From: Arthrobacter sp. Soil764
Lineage (GTDB): Bacteria > Actinomycetota > Actinomycetes > Actinomycetales > Micrococcaceae
Length of the DNA: 64,000 nt
NCBI RefSeq assembly: GCF_001428075.1
Contig: NZ_LMSI01000012.1
Span: 68,507 to 132,506 of the forward strand
Direction: 5' to 3'
Shown: in pieces, positions 1 through 8,746 of the stretch
How the letters are laid out: each line of letters begins with the position of its first letter
How positions within the stretch are numbered: position 1 is the stretch's first letter
The notes under the pieces: model-generated
Told to the model about the DNA's origin: nothing
The model's input: the letters and a program-made list of their open reading frames with translations, nothing else
The model's database searches: none
Program-made: the position numbers and the translations under genes

Positions 1-1646
1 ATCCTGTTGAGGGCCTTGCGGGCGTCCCGCTTCTCGGCTTCGGATGGTCCGGTCCGGCCGGCCGGCTGCTGGCCTTGGCCACCGCTGGTGGCCGGGTTTC
101 CGCCGCCGGTCACGGTGGAACCGGCCAGGGCGGCTTCGCGCAGTTCAAGGTACTGGTCAACGCCGCCGGGCAGTCCGCGGAGCTTGCCGTCGCCGAGCAG
201 CGCCATCTGGTGGTCGGTGACGCGTTCGAGCAGGTAGCGGTCGTGGCTGACCACCACCAGCGTGCCGGGCCAGCCGTCCAGTACGTCCTCGACGGCGGCG
301 AGGGTGTCGGTGTCCAGGTCGTTGGTGGGCTCATCGAGCATCAGCACGTTGGGTTCACCCACCAGGAGGCGCAGGAGCTGCAGGCGGCGCCGTTCACCAC
401 CGGACAGGTCCCTGACCGGCGTCCACTGTTTTTCGTTCGTGAAGCCGAGCTGCTCCACCAACTGGCTGGCGCTGAATTCCTTGCCGCCGACGTTGAAGGA
501 ACGCTTTTCCCGCTCAATCACCTCAATGACGCGCAGGTCGGCGACGTCGTCGAGCTCCTTGACTTCCTGGGTGAGGACGGCGGTGACCACCGTCTTTCCC
601 CGCTTCAGCTTGCCGGCGTCGGGCGTGATCTCGCCGTTGAGCAGCTTCAGGAGGGTGGTCTTGCCGGCGCCGTTGACGCCCACCAGGCCCAGGCGCTCCC
701 CCGGGGCCAGGCGAAGGGTGATGTTGTCGAAAAGCTTCCGGCCGTCGTCGCTGCCCTGGAAGTTGAGGGATACGTGCTCGAGGTCCAGCACATCCTTGCC
801 CTGGCGCGCCGTGGCCATCCTGCTCAAGGCCATGGAATCACGCGGAGCGGGAACGTCAGCGATGAGCGCGTTGGCCGCCTCGATCCGGAACTTCGGCTTG
901 GCAGTACGGGCCGGAGCGCCCCGGCGAAGCCAGGCGAGCTCCTTCTTGACCAGCTGCTGGCGCTTGCCTTCCACCACGGACGCCATCCGGTCGCGTTCCG
1001 CGCGGGCCAGGACGTACGCCGCGTAGCCGCCTTCGAAGGGGTCCACGATCCCGTCGTGCACCTCCCAGGTCTTGGTGCAGACTTCGTCCAGGAACCAGCG
1101 GTCGTGGGTGACCACCAGGAAGGCGCCCTGGTTGGCGCGCCAGCGCGTCTTCAGGTGCCGGGCAAGCCAGGCCACACCCTCGACGTCGAGGTGGTTGGTG
1201 GGCTCATCCAGCATGATGACGTCGTGGTCCTCGATCAACAGCTTGGCGAGGGCCACGCGCCTCTTCTGGCCGCCGGAGAGGGCGTGGACGTTGGCGTGCC
1301 AGTCGACGTCGGACACCAGGCCGCCCATGATTTCGCGGATCTGCGGGTTGCGCGCCCATTCGTAGTCGGCCTGGTCACCCACGATGGCGGCACCCACTGT
1401 GAGGTCGCCGTCGAGCACGTCGCTTTGGTCCAGGTACCCCACGTTGACGTCGCCGCGTTTGGTGACCCGGCCGGAATCCGGGGTGGAGCGCAGGGCCAGC
1501 AGCCGCATCAGGGTGGACTTGCCGTCACCGTTGCGGCCCACCATGCCGATCCGGTCCCCCTCCTCCAGTCCCAGGGTGATGCCGTCCAGGACGGTGCGGG
1601 TTGCGTAGGAAACCGTGAGGTTCTCGCCGCCAAGAAGGTGTGCCAA
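1..1646 (-). CDS. ABC-F family ATPase, Uup-like (3' part beyond window)
   Basis: A soluble protein with two ATP-binding cassettes and no membrane segment. The first cassette has Walker A GRNGDGKST and signature LSGGQKRR; the second has Walker A GVNGAGKTT, signature LSGGERRR and the Walker B context LDEPTNDLD. The TNDLD wording and the charged C-terminal tail fit the Uup branch of ABC-F proteins, which act on the ribosome or on nucleic acid rather than in transport. I place the start at TTG 1646 (MAHLLGGEN...), the only start giving the family N-terminus; it lies 33 bases after the ispE stop, so the gene is probably co-transcribed with rsmA-ispE. The last residues run off the window edge, so the exact subfamily is unproven. 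Confidence 0.88.
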   Translation of the reverse strand, partial: MAHLLGGENLTVSYATRTVLDGITLGLEEGDRIGMVGRNGDGKSTLMRLLALRSTPDSGRVTKRGDVNVGYLDQSDVLDGDLTVGAAIVGDQADYEWARNPQIREIMGGLVSDVDWHANVHALSGGQKRRVALAKLLIEDHDVIMLDEPTNHLDVEGVAWLARHLKTRWRANQGAFLVVTHDRWFLDEVCTKTWEVHDGIVDPFEGGYAAYVLARAERDRMASVVEGKRQQLVKKELAWLRRGAPARTAKPKFRIEAANALIADVPAPRDSMALSRMATARQGKDVLDLEHVSLNFQGSDDGRKLFDNITLRLAPGERLGLVGVNGAGKTTLLKLLNGEITPDAGKLKRGKTVVTAVLTQEVKELDDVADLRVIEVIEREKRSFNVGGKEFSASQLVEQLGFTNEKQWTPVRDLSGGERRRLQLLRLLVGEPNVLMLDEPTNDLDTDTLAAVEDVLDGWPGTLVVVSHDRYLLERVTDHQMALLGDGKLRGLPGGVDQYLELREAALAGSTVTGGGNPATSGGQGQQPAGRTGPSEAEKRDARKALNR

Positions 1647-1679
1647 AGGGAACTGCTTTCTGCTGCCGGACTGTACGTT

Positions 1680-2657
1680 TTAAAGGAGGGTGTCAGAGAT
1701 GATGCGCGCGCCCGGGACCGGGCCGTGGACGGGGAGGGCTGTCAGGCCGTAGTGCTGCAGGTCCTCCGCCAGCGCCTCCGCCGCAACGGAGTCATCAGCC
1801 AGCAAAGCCACGGTGGGGCCGGAACCGGAAACGATTCCTGCGATGGCCCCATGGGATTCGCCGATTCCCAGCGTATCGCGCAGGGCGGGCGACAATTCAA
1901 TGGAAGCCCGTTGCAGGTCATTCACCAACACCCGGCTCAACGATTCGGCATCCCCGCCCCGCAGCGCCGTCAGGATCTGCGGATCCACGCTTGTGGGCTC
2001 ACCCGCATCGACCCCTTCGGACGCCCGCAGCCGGTCCAGTGTCCGGTACACCTCCGGGGTGGACAGGCCATAGTCGGCCACCACCAGCACCCAGTGGGTC
2101 TGCGCCTTGGCCAGTGCCGGGGACAGTTCATCGCCGAGGCCCAGGCCGACGGCGGTCCCGCCCAGGAGCGAGAAGGGGACGTCTGCCCCCAGTTCGGACG
2201 CCAGGTGAGCCAGTTCCTCCCGTGACAGCCCGCTGTTCCAGAGCGCATCACAGGCCAGGAGCGTGGCGGCGGCGTCGGCGGAGCCGCCGCCCATCCCGCC
2301 GGCCACGGGAACCCGCTTGGTGATTTCCAGATGCACGCCCGTGGCGTGCTCGGAGACGTCAGCCATAATGGCTGCCGCCTTATAGGCCAGGTTGTTGCCG
2401 TCCAAGGGGATGTCGACGGCGTCGAGGTCCAGAGTGCTTTCCGGGCTGAGGCTGATGGTGATGCCGGGGGCGGCGGTACTGGTCGCTGCCACTTCCTCAT
2501 AGAGGGACACTGCGAGATAGACGCTGGCAACGGAGTGGTAGCCATCGGGCCGGAGCGGGCCTACGGCCAGGGAGACATTGACTTTGCCGGGCGCCTTGAC
2601 CCGGACGGTCCTGGCGGCGAACCGCCCTCGGCCTGCCCTTTCAAGTCCCGCGCTCAC
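1680..2657 (-). CDS. ispE: 4-diphosphocytidyl-2-C-methyl-D-erythritol kinase
   Basis: Cytoplasmic GHMP-fold kinase that phosphorylates CDP-methylerythritol with ATP, the fourth step of the non-mevalonate (MEP) isoprenoid pathway. The 325-residue length is normal for the family. The substrate region KAPGKVN lies near residues 21-27, the glycine-rich ATP loop [12 protein letters not shown] near 120-131, and the C-terminal GHMP motif [10 protein letters not shown] is present. The start overlaps the rsmA stop by four bases (ATGA type), so translation is probably coupled. The rsmA-ispE order is conserved in Actinobacteria. Confidence 0.96.
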   Translation of the reverse strand: MSAGLERAGRGRFAARTVRVKAPGKVNVSLAVGPLRPDGYHSVASVYLAVSLYEEVAATSTAAPGITISLSPESTLDLDAVDIPLDGNNLAYKAAAIMADVSEHATGVHLEITKRVPVAGGMGGGSADAAATLLACDALWNSGLSREELAHLASELGADVPFSLLGGTAVGLGLGDELSPALAKAQTHWVLVVADYGLSTPEVYRTLDRLRASEGVDAGEPTSVDPQILTALRGGDAESLSRVLVNDLQRASIELSPALRDTLGIGESHGAIAGIVSGSGPTVALLADDSVAAEALAEDLQHYGLTALPVHGPVPGARIISDTLL

Positions 2658-3526
2658 GGGCGGTTTTCCCTGGCTTCGGCAATCCGGGCGAACGCGGCAA
2701 TGTCAATGACCTCGCCGCGTGCGGTGGGGTCGACGCCGGCTGCGAGGAGGCAGCGCTCTGCTTCCGGGGCGCCCCCGGCCCAGCCGGCCAGGGCCGCCCG
2801 AAGCGTCTTGCGGCGCTGGGCGAACGCAGCATCCACCACGGCGAACACCTGCTCACGCGTGGCGGTGGTTGCCGGCGGTTCGCGGCGGGTGAAGGCCACC
2901 AGCCCGGAATGGATTTTCGGGGCCGGCCAAAAAACGTTCATGCCGATCACGCCGGCCTTGCGCATCTGGCTGTACCAGGCGGCCTTGACCGACGGCACTC
3001 CGTAGGTTTTGGAGCCCGGGCCGGCGGCCAGCCGGTCAGCCACCTCGTCCTGCACCATCACCAGGCCGTGGCGCAGGCTGGGGAAGTGCTGCAACAGGTG
3101 CAGCACCACCGGAACCGCCACGTTGTAGGGCAGGTTGGCCACGAGGGCCGTGGGCTCCACGGGCAGCTCGGTGACCTTCATGGCATCGGCGTGGACCAGG
3201 TGGAAGGCGTCGACGGCGGCCGGCCGCCATTCCTGCACGGTTTCCGGAAGCTTTGCTGCAAGGACGGGATCGATTTCGACGGCGACAACTGCCGCTGCCG
3301 CGTCAAGCAGCCCCAGGGTGAGGGACCCCAGCCCCGGACCGACTTCGAGCACCGTTTCGTCCGGGCCCACGCCCGCTGCGGCCACAATCCGCCGAATCGT
3401 GTTGCCGTCGATCACAAAGTTCTGGCCCAGGGTCTTGGTGGGCCTGATGCCGATTTCCTCTGCCATCCGGCGTATGTCGGAGGCACCGAACAACGGTGCG
3501 GGCACGGCGGGGATCGGTTCAGTCAC
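2654..3526 (-). CDS. rsmA: 16S rRNA (adenine1518/1519-N6)-dimethyltransferase
   Basis: KsgA/RsmA methylates two adjacent adenosines in the 3' hairpin of 16S rRNA during late 30S assembly, using S-adenosylmethionine. The family N-terminus KTLGQNF is at about residues 31-37, the SAM loop EVGPGLGS at 61-68 and the catalytic NLPYNV motif at 131-136. The length of 290 residues is usual. The start is GTG, six bases after a TAGGAT box on the minus strand (3533-3538), so the mRNA is probably leaderless and this is the promoter of the rsmA-ispE-ABC-F run. It follows rpf in the same direction, with a terminator-like hairpin between them. Confidence 0.96.
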   Translation of the reverse strand: MTEPIPAVPAPLFGASDIRRMAEEIGIRPTKTLGQNFVIDGNTIRRIVAAAGVGPDETVLEVGPGLGSLTLGLLDAAAAVVAVEIDPVLAAKLPETVQEWRPAAVDAFHLVHADAMKVTELPVEPTALVANLPYNVAVPVVLHLLQHFPSLRHGLVMVQDEVADRLAAGPGSKTYGVPSVKAAWYSQMRKAGVIGMNVFWPAPKIHSGLVAFTRREPPATTATREQVFAVVDAAFAQRRKTLRAALAGWAGGAPEAERCLLAAGVDPTARGEVIDIAAFARIAEARENRP

Positions 3527-3569
3527 CTAGGTATCCTATCCCGCGCGGCACCCCTGCCCTGCCGGATTA

Positions 3570-3614
3570 ACGGCTGTGGCCGGGCCCGGAGTACCCGGGC
3601 CCGGCCACGGCCGT
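3570..3614 (-). terminator. Rho-independent-type terminator of rpf
   Basis: Two arms of about 20 bases (3570-3589 and 3595-3614) pair with one G-T wobble around a five-base loop. On the minus strand the hairpin is followed by TTAATCC, a weak U-tract. It lies 24 bases beyond the rpf stop codon and 44 bases before the rsmA start, so it probably separates the two transcripts. Confidence 0.65.
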
Positions 3615-3637
3615 TCAGTATGAGCTTGGGCTGTGGA

Positions 3638-4831
3638 TCAGCTGGTTGCTGCCCAACCGCAGCCCCAGGGCGACAAGCCGCGCTGCGCGTAAACGCGGTT
3701 GGCGATGTCGATCTGCTGTGCCTTGGTGGCCAGGCTGGCGTTGGGGGCGTAGGCACCGCCGCCGGCTCCGATCCAGGTGCGGATGTCGAACTGGAGACCG
3801 CCGTAGTAGCCGTTGCCGCTGTTAATGCTCCAGTTTCCAGTGGACTCGCACTGGGCAATCTTGTCCCACATGGCTTCATTCATCATGGCCGGTGCTGCCG
3901 CTCCGGTGTTTGCGCCGGCAGGTGCCGCAGGTGCGGCCTGCGGAGCAGGCTTGGCCTTGGTGCCGACGGTGATCTTCTCAGTTACGGGCTGCACGGCCAC
4001 GTTTTCTGAGACCAGGGTGCGGGAAGCTTCGCGGCCGTCCACGAGCACCAGCTTGAAGGTACGCTCAAGCTTGCCGGCAGCGCCCGCCTGGGTCACTTCC
4101 TTCTCGCCCTTGAGCATGTCAGCGCTTTCGACGGTAACGGTCTCGAAGGGCACCCCTTCACTGGTGACGGCCGTTTGGCTGGTGTCCACGCGGGACACCT
4201 TGATGACCATGTTGTTCACCACGTTGGCGTTGGCCGGCTGCGAGGAGCGGTCGTTGGCGCCGAGGGTCACGCCGGAATCCTCCAGTACCTTGCCAACGGT
4301 AAGGGCAGTAGTGGTGGCCGTGTTCACCTTGCCGTCAGCCACGATGCTGACGGTCTTCGGGGTGGAAATCGAAACGTAGGAACCGGCCAGCGAGAGGGTG
4401 GCATCCTTGGGGGCCGAAACAGACGAGGCACTGGCGACGCCGAGTTCGGTCACCAGGTCTTCGACATCCTGGGCCGTGGTGTTGACCGTCTTTTCAGCCC
4501 CGTCAAGGCTGACCTTGACTTCCTTGGCCTGGTTGATGTTGATGACCGTGCCGTTGTGGACGGTCGCGTCAAGGGAAGGCGATACGCGGTCGCCGGGCTT
4601 CAGTTCCAGGTTGGCGGTCTTGACCACCTGTTCCACTGTTCCGCCAAAGGACTGCACGGACGACGCTTTGCCGTCCACGTTGAGCGTGATTGTTTTGTTA
4701 TTGCCCACGAAGGCTACGAGGCCCGCGACCAGGCCGCAAAGCACCAGCAGCTGGGCACCAACTTTGATATAGCTGAACTTGCCGTCCGATGTGAAGAACT
4801 TGATCACGATTGCCCGTAACTCTCGGTCCAT
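3638..4831 (-). CDS. rpfB: Resuscitation-promoting factor, RpfB type
   Basis: Secreted or membrane-anchored muralytic enzyme that cleaves peptidoglycan and promotes regrowth of dormant cells. A membrane segment near the N-terminus (VGAQLLVLCGLVAGLVAFVG) is followed by about three DUF348 repeats, a G5 domain (about residues 230-300), an Ala/Pro linker and a C-terminal lysozyme-like Rpf domain. The Rpf domain shows the catalytic glutamate in IAQCESTGNW and the two cysteines (QCES, WGCGW) that form its disulfide. This is the RpfB layout. I use ATG 4831, but GTG 4807, just before IKFFTSDGK, is equally plausible; neither has a strong ribosome binding site. A long structured leader lies upstream. 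Confidence 0.93.
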   Translation of the reverse strand: MDRELRAIVIKFFTSDGKFSYIKVGAQLLVLCGLVAGLVAFVGNNKTITLNVDGKASSVQSFGGTVEQVVKTANLELKPGDRVSPSLDATVHNGTVININQAKEVKVSLDGAEKTVNTTAQDVEDLVTELGVASASSVSAPKDATLSLAGSYVSISTPKTVSIVADGKVNTATTTALTVGKVLEDSGVTLGANDRSSQPANANVVNNMVIKVSRVDTSQTAVTSEGVPFETVTVESADMLKGEKEVTQAGAAGKLERTFKLVLVDGREASRTLVSENVAVQPVTEKITVGTKAKPAPQAAPAAPAGANTGAAAPAMMNEAMWDKIAQCESTGNWSINSGNGYYGGLQFDIRTWIGAGGGAYAPNASLATKAQQIDIANRVYAQRGLSPWGCGWAATS

Positions 4832-4859
4832 CCGGGCACGGGGAAACGCGCAATAAAAT

Positions 4860-4892
4860 GCCCGGAGCAACCTTGAAAAGGACGGTCCGGGC
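4860..4892 (-). promoter_or_regulatory. Terminator-like hairpin in the rpf 5' leader
   Basis: Perfect arms GCCCGGA (4860-4866) and TCCGGGC (4886-4892) enclose a second short stem, CCTT against AAGG. On the minus strand the hairpin is followed at once by ATTTTATT, as in an intrinsic terminator. It lies about 29 bases upstream of ATG 4831, inside the likely transcript. Actinobacterial rpf genes are known to be preceded by c-di-AMP (ydaO-type) riboswitches; I cannot recognise that aptamer by eye, so an attenuator role is inference. Confidence 0.45.
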
Positions 4893-5002
4893 ACCAGTGC
4901 GCCGCCACACTCCGCACAGCGGCATGGCCGGATTCTGGACAGGCCGGGCCGGCTGCAACTGGAGTGAAATTACCCGTTGGCCTTCCCCGACCCCGGCTAA
5001 TA

Positions 5003-5017
5003 GTTACCCACTGTAAC
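5003..5017. promoter_or_regulatory. GTTAC-N5-GTAAC inverted repeat upstream of rpf
   Basis: GTTAC and GTAAC flank CCACT in the rpf-tatD intergenic region, with a further GTAGC two bases away (5019-5023). It sits in an AT-richer stretch that probably carries the rpf promoter. GTTAC-type repeats recall sites reported for the MtrA response regulator, which controls rpf genes in corynebacteria and mycobacteria. The match here is only by eye. Confidence 0.35.
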
Positions 5018-5088
5018 CGTAGCGTTATAAAGCAGCCAACATTTCTGCATACCAGATATGCATCTAGCAGCAAACGCCGGAAGGAACC

Positions 5089-5994
5089 TCAGTCCCAGGA
5101 TCCGTATGCCCGCACGGTATTTTCGCTGATCGCAGTGCATAGTCCAGCCAGGTCGGAGCCTGTCAATTCTGCCATGCTCCGAACCGTGTACGGGACCATA
5201 TAGCTGGCGTTCGGACGTCCCCTGTGCGGGTGCGGCGTCAGGAACGGCGCATCCGTTTCCACCATGAGCAGCTCCCGGTCCGCCACGGCGAGCGCAGCGC
5301 GCAGGTTCGTGGCATTCCTGAACGTCAGCGTGCCGGCAAAGGACATCCACCAGCCCTGTTCGTTGCAGGTTTTCGCCAGGTCCTCGTCACCGGAGAAGCA
5401 GTGGAACACCACCCTGTCCGGGGCCCCCTCTTCCTGGAGCACCCGCACCACGTCGCCGTGAGCGTCCCGGTCGTGGATCTGGAGGGTGAGGTCCAGGCGT
5501 TTGGCAATGTCGATGTGCCGGCGGAATGAATACTCCTGGTGGCCCAGTCCCTCACCTTGGGTGCGGTAGAAGTCGAGTCCGGTTTCGCCGATGGCCCGGA
5601 TCCGGGGATGCGTGGCCAGGCGTTCGATCTCGGCAAGGGCCGTTTCCAGTTCACCGCGGGCCGCATAGTGCGGAGCATCATTGGGATGCAGGGCCACAGC
5701 CCCCAGGAGCCGTTCGTCCTGGTCCACCGCCTCTACGGTGAACCGTGAGGATTCCAGGTCGCAGCCCACCTGGACGGCGCCCTGCACCCCCACGGCCGCC
5801 GCGGCATCCAGCGCAGCCTTGATCCCTACGGGCCCCTTTCCTTCGGGGAAATCCAAGTGGGTGTGGTTGTCCATGACCGGTACCGGCAGGGGCTCGGGCG
5901 CGGGCGGGAAATCCTTCCGGCGCGGGGCGTCAGGGTCCGGAGTCCGCTCGTCGGCGGGTACCCGGTAGGCGGCGGGAATCGAGGAATTGCACAT
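5089..5994 (-). CDS. tatD: TatD family metal-dependent hydrolase
   Basis: TIM-barrel amidohydrolase of the TatD family, in which members act as 3'-5' DNA exonucleases. Metal ligands are visible in NHTHLD (residues 43-48), the glutamate of AIGETGLDFY (about 134-143), the histidines of LQIHDRDAH (about 171-179) and VFHCFSG (about 197-203), and the aspartate of VETDAPFLTP near 258-267. There is an unusual Pro-rich N-terminal extension of about 40 residues. The start ATG is six bases after TAGTGT on the minus strand (6001-6006), so the mRNA is probably leaderless. It precedes rpf, a neighbourhood shared with mycobacteria. Confidence 0.93.
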   Translation of the reverse strand: MCNSSIPAAYRVPADERTPDPDAPRRKDFPPAPEPLPVPVMDNHTHLDFPEGKGPVGIKAALDAAAAVGVQGAVQVGCDLESSRFTVEAVDQDERLLGAVALHPNDAPHYAARGELETALAEIERLATHPRIRAIGETGLDFYRTQGEGLGHQEYSFRRHIDIAKRLDLTLQIHDRDAHGDVVRVLQEEGAPDRVVFHCFSGDEDLAKTCNEQGWWMSFAGTLTFRNATNLRAALAVADRELLMVETDAPFLTPHPHRGRPNASYMVPYTVRSMAELTGSDLAGLCTAISENTVRAYGSWD

Positions 5995-6157
5995 CCACCC
6001 ACACTATCGGCCGAAGGTACCCCTATATTTCCCGGAACTCTCTGTCAGGCACGGCAGTTGTGTTAGTAGTCTGGAACGAACACACGCGCACGCCCACCAA
6101 GGGGCGAAGGCAGGCTTGCTGTCCCGTCCAGGTGAACCCCGGGCTGAAAGGTTGCCG

Positions 6158-7255
6158 ATGGAACCCCACCGACGCACTGCCAACAATGCCGGCGCACCGA
6201 ACCTGAACCTGGCCGGCGTCGCTGATTCCGTCAGCCACCTGAACGGGCACCGGCCGGCGGCCATGGATTCGGGGTCCTTCCACGCCGCGGCGCAGCGCAT
6301 CCTCACCACGGTCAACACGGTCATCGACGGCAAATCCGATGCCGCCAAGCTGGCGCTCACAGTCCTGCTCGCGCAGGGCCACCTGCTGGTGGAGGACGTG
6401 CCCGGGGTCGGAAAGACCCTGCTCGCAAAGACCCTCGCCCGGACCATCGACTGCACCGTCAACCGCATCCAGTTCACCCCGGACCTGCTGCCCTCCGACG
6501 TCACCGGCGTTTCCATCTACAACCAGGCCTCCAGGCTCTTCGAATTCCGGCCGGGTGCGGTCTTCGCGAACATCGTCATCGGCGACGAAATCAACCGGGC
6601 ATCCGCCAAGACCCAGTCCGCCCTGCTGGAATGCATGGAGGAGCACCAGGTTACGGTGGACGGTACGTCCTACAAGCTGGACGAGCCGTTCATGGTGGTT
6701 GCTACCCAGAACCCCATTGAAATGGAAGGCACGTATCCCCTGCCCGAGGCCCAGCGGGACCGGTTCATGGCCCGGATTTCCATGGGCTACCCGGACAAGG
6801 CCGCAGAGATCGAAATGCTCGAAACCCATCAGGCGGTCTCGCCGCTGGCCAACGTCTCCCCCGTCGTCACCGCGGCGGACGTGGCGGCGATGACCGCCAC
6901 CGTCCAGCAGGTCTATGTCTCGGAAGCCGTCAAGGAATACACGGTGTCAGTGGGCAGGGCCACCAGGGAGAGCCCGCTGCTGCGGCTGGGCGCCAGTCCC
7001 CGCTCCATGCTGCAGTTGCTGCGCGCCGCAAAGGCCACAGCCGCCCTTGACGGACGCGACTTTGTCCTGCCGGACGATGTGCGGGACGTGGCCGAGTCCG
7101 TCCTGGCGCACCGCATCATCCTTGACCGGAAGGCGGCGGGCGCAGGCGAGAGCCCAAACAGCGTGCTGCGGGGCATCCTGTCCCGGCTGCCCGTGCCCCA
7201 GGCCCAGAACGGGCAGCCCAACCGGGCCGCGGCCGCCGGCAGCAGGAACCGCTAG
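6158..7255 (+). CDS. MoxR family AAA+ ATPase
   Basis: Cytoplasmic AAA+ ATPase of the MoxR group, chaperone-like proteins that usually work with DUF58/vWA partners encoded beside them. Walker A VPGVGKTLL is near residues 81-89 and Walker B IVIGDEINR near 139-147; the sensor region VVATQNPIEMEGTYPLPEAQ is intact. I chose ATG 6158 because it has AAAGG seven bases upstream and gives a 365-residue protein; the frame stays open further upstream without a better signal. It is the first gene of a three-gene operon with DUF58 (9-base gap) and a transglutaminase. Confidence 0.92.
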   Translation: MEPHRRTANNAGAPNLNLAGVADSVSHLNGHRPAAMDSGSFHAAAQRILTTVNTVIDGKSDAAKLALTVLLAQGHLLVEDVPGVGKTLLAKTLARTIDCTVNRIQFTPDLLPSDVTGVSIYNQASRLFEFRPGAVFANIVIGDEINRASAKTQSALLECMEEHQVTVDGTSYKLDEPFMVVATQNPIEMEGTYPLPEAQRDRFMARISMGYPDKAAEIEMLETHQAVSPLANVSPVVTAADVAAMTATVQQVYVSEAVKEYTVSVGRATRESPLLRLGASPRSMLQLLRAAKATAALDGRDFVLPDDVRDVAESVLAHRIILDRKAAGAGESPNSVLRGILSRLPVPQAQNGQPNRAAAAGSRNR

Positions 7256-7264
7256 GCGCGGACC

Positions 7265-8746
7265 ATGGCCCTGCTGGAGAAGCTTCCGCGGCACCTGTTC
7301 ACCCTGCGCGGCTGGGGCATGCTCGCAGCCGGGGCGTTCACGCTGGCAGCTGCCCAGGTCATGGGGCGCCGCGACCTCCTGACGCTGGCCCTGCTGCTGC
7401 TGGTCCTGCCGCTGGTTTCCCTTGCCGGCATCCGGCTGGTCAAGCCGCGCTTCCGCGTCTACCGCGAATTCAACCCCTCCCCCGTGGAAGCCTCAGCCCC
7501 GGCAACGGTGCACCTTGCCGTGGCCAGGACGGGGCCGGGCAGCGGACGCGTGGCGATGGAGGAGCGCCTGCCGGCGCACTTCGGCCAGGCACCTTCCTTC
7601 TGGTTCCCGTCCCGTTCCGCCACCGGCGGCACAAGCCGCTACGAGTACCACCTCACGTCCAGGCACCGGGGGCAGTTCAGGATCGGGCCCGTGACAGCCG
7701 AGTTCACCGACCCCTTCGGCCTCTCCCTGCACCGCCAGGCCATCGACGACGGCGACGTACTCACCGTGACGCCTGCCGCCGTCGTCCTGCCCGCCACCGG
7801 GCTGGCGGGAGCGCGCGGGAGCGACGGCGTTACCGCCACCCGCGTCCGGGCGAACCCGAGCGATGACGACATCATGACCCGTGAGTACCGCCACGGGGAC
7901 CCGATGCGCCGGGTCCACTGGCCCGCCACAGCGAGGCACGGATCCCTCATGGTCCGGCAGGAGGAGTCGGTCACCACTCCTGAGGCCACCATCATCCTGG
8001 ACCACCGGGCCGGTGCCTTTAGTGGCGGCCCGGGCACATCAATGCCGGGCCTGCCCGACCCGGAGGGGCATGCACCGGCCACCAGCGACACCTTCGAGTG
8101 GTCTGTTGTTGCCGCCATGTCTGTCAGCGCGCACCTCACCGAGCGCAACTACAGTCTTCGGCTGCTGGATACCGGGGGGGAACCGGCGTTCCTCCACTCC
8201 CCATCGGCCCCGGAACCGGCCATGGAGGAATTCAGCGGGGCATCCGGCCTGCAGTCAATAGCCGAAAGCCTGGCCGCAATCCACCTGTCCGGGCCGGCCC
8301 ACCCCCGGCGGGACGGACTGCTTCGGGACGCCATCCGCCGGGAGGCCCCGGCCAGGCACGCGGACCGCAGGGGCGCTCCGGGGGTGCGGACGCCGGCAGG
8401 TGCGGAGCAGGGGCCTCCGGCCTTTGATGACCAGCTGATGGACAAGCTGTCCGCGCACCGGATGCGGGGGCCTTTGATCGCCGTGCTGGGACGCATTACC
8501 GCCGAGGAGGCAGCGGAGCTGGCCCCGGCCGCGGCGTATGGCACCAACTCGTTCGCCATCCTGGCGGTGGAACGGCCCACGGATTTCCAGGACGTGCTGG
8601 AAGTGCTGAGGCAGGGCGGCTGGCGGGCGCTGGCCGTTGCGCCGACCACCCGGCTTACCGTCGCCTGGGGCCAGTTGGAGCAGGATGCGGCGCTGCCGGT
8701 GGCTCCTGCATCAGAGGTCCGACGCGGAGCGGGGGTGGCCACATGA
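7265..8746 (+). CDS. DUF58 domain-containing membrane protein
   Basis: Two hydrophobic segments lie within the first 55 residues, followed by a soluble region with the DUF58 hallmark YRHGDPMRRVHWPATARHG (about residues 208-226), a vWA-like fold found next to MoxR ATPases. The 493-residue length is at the long end because of a Pro/Ala-rich part near residues 340-400. The 3' end overlaps the next gene by ATGA (8743-8746). The exact biochemical role of DUF58 proteins is not established; the context suggests assembly or regulation at the membrane. Confidence 0.88.
   Translation: MALLEKLPRHLFTLRGWGMLAAGAFTLAAAQVMGRRDLLTLALLLLVLPLVSLAGIRLVKPRFRVYREFNPSPVEASAPATVHLAVARTGPGSGRVAMEERLPAHFGQAPSFWFPSRSATGGTSRYEYHLTSRHRGQFRIGPVTAEFTDPFGLSLHRQAIDDGDVLTVTPAAVVLPATGLAGARGSDGVTATRVRANPSDDDIMTREYRHGDPMRRVHWPATARHGSLMVRQEESVTTPEATIILDHRAGAFSGGPGTSMPGLPDPEGHAPATSDTFEWSVVAAMSVSAHLTERNYSLRLLDTGGEPAFLHSPSAPEPAMEEFSGASGLQSIAESLAAIHLSGPAHPRRDGLLRDAIRREAPARHADRRGAPGVRTPAGAEQGPPAFDDQLMDKLSAHRMRGPLIAVLGRITAEEAAELAPAAAYGTNSFAILAVERPTDFQDVLEVLRQGGWRALAVAPTTRLTVAWGQLEQDAALPVAPASEVRRGAGVAT

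Noticed and set aside
75..2225. 716-codon open frame on the plus strand
   Set aside because: It is antisense to the ABC-F and ispE genes, whose proteins carry clear motifs; its translation is low-complexity Val/Gly/Gln/His-rich, typical of the antisense frame in high-GC DNA.
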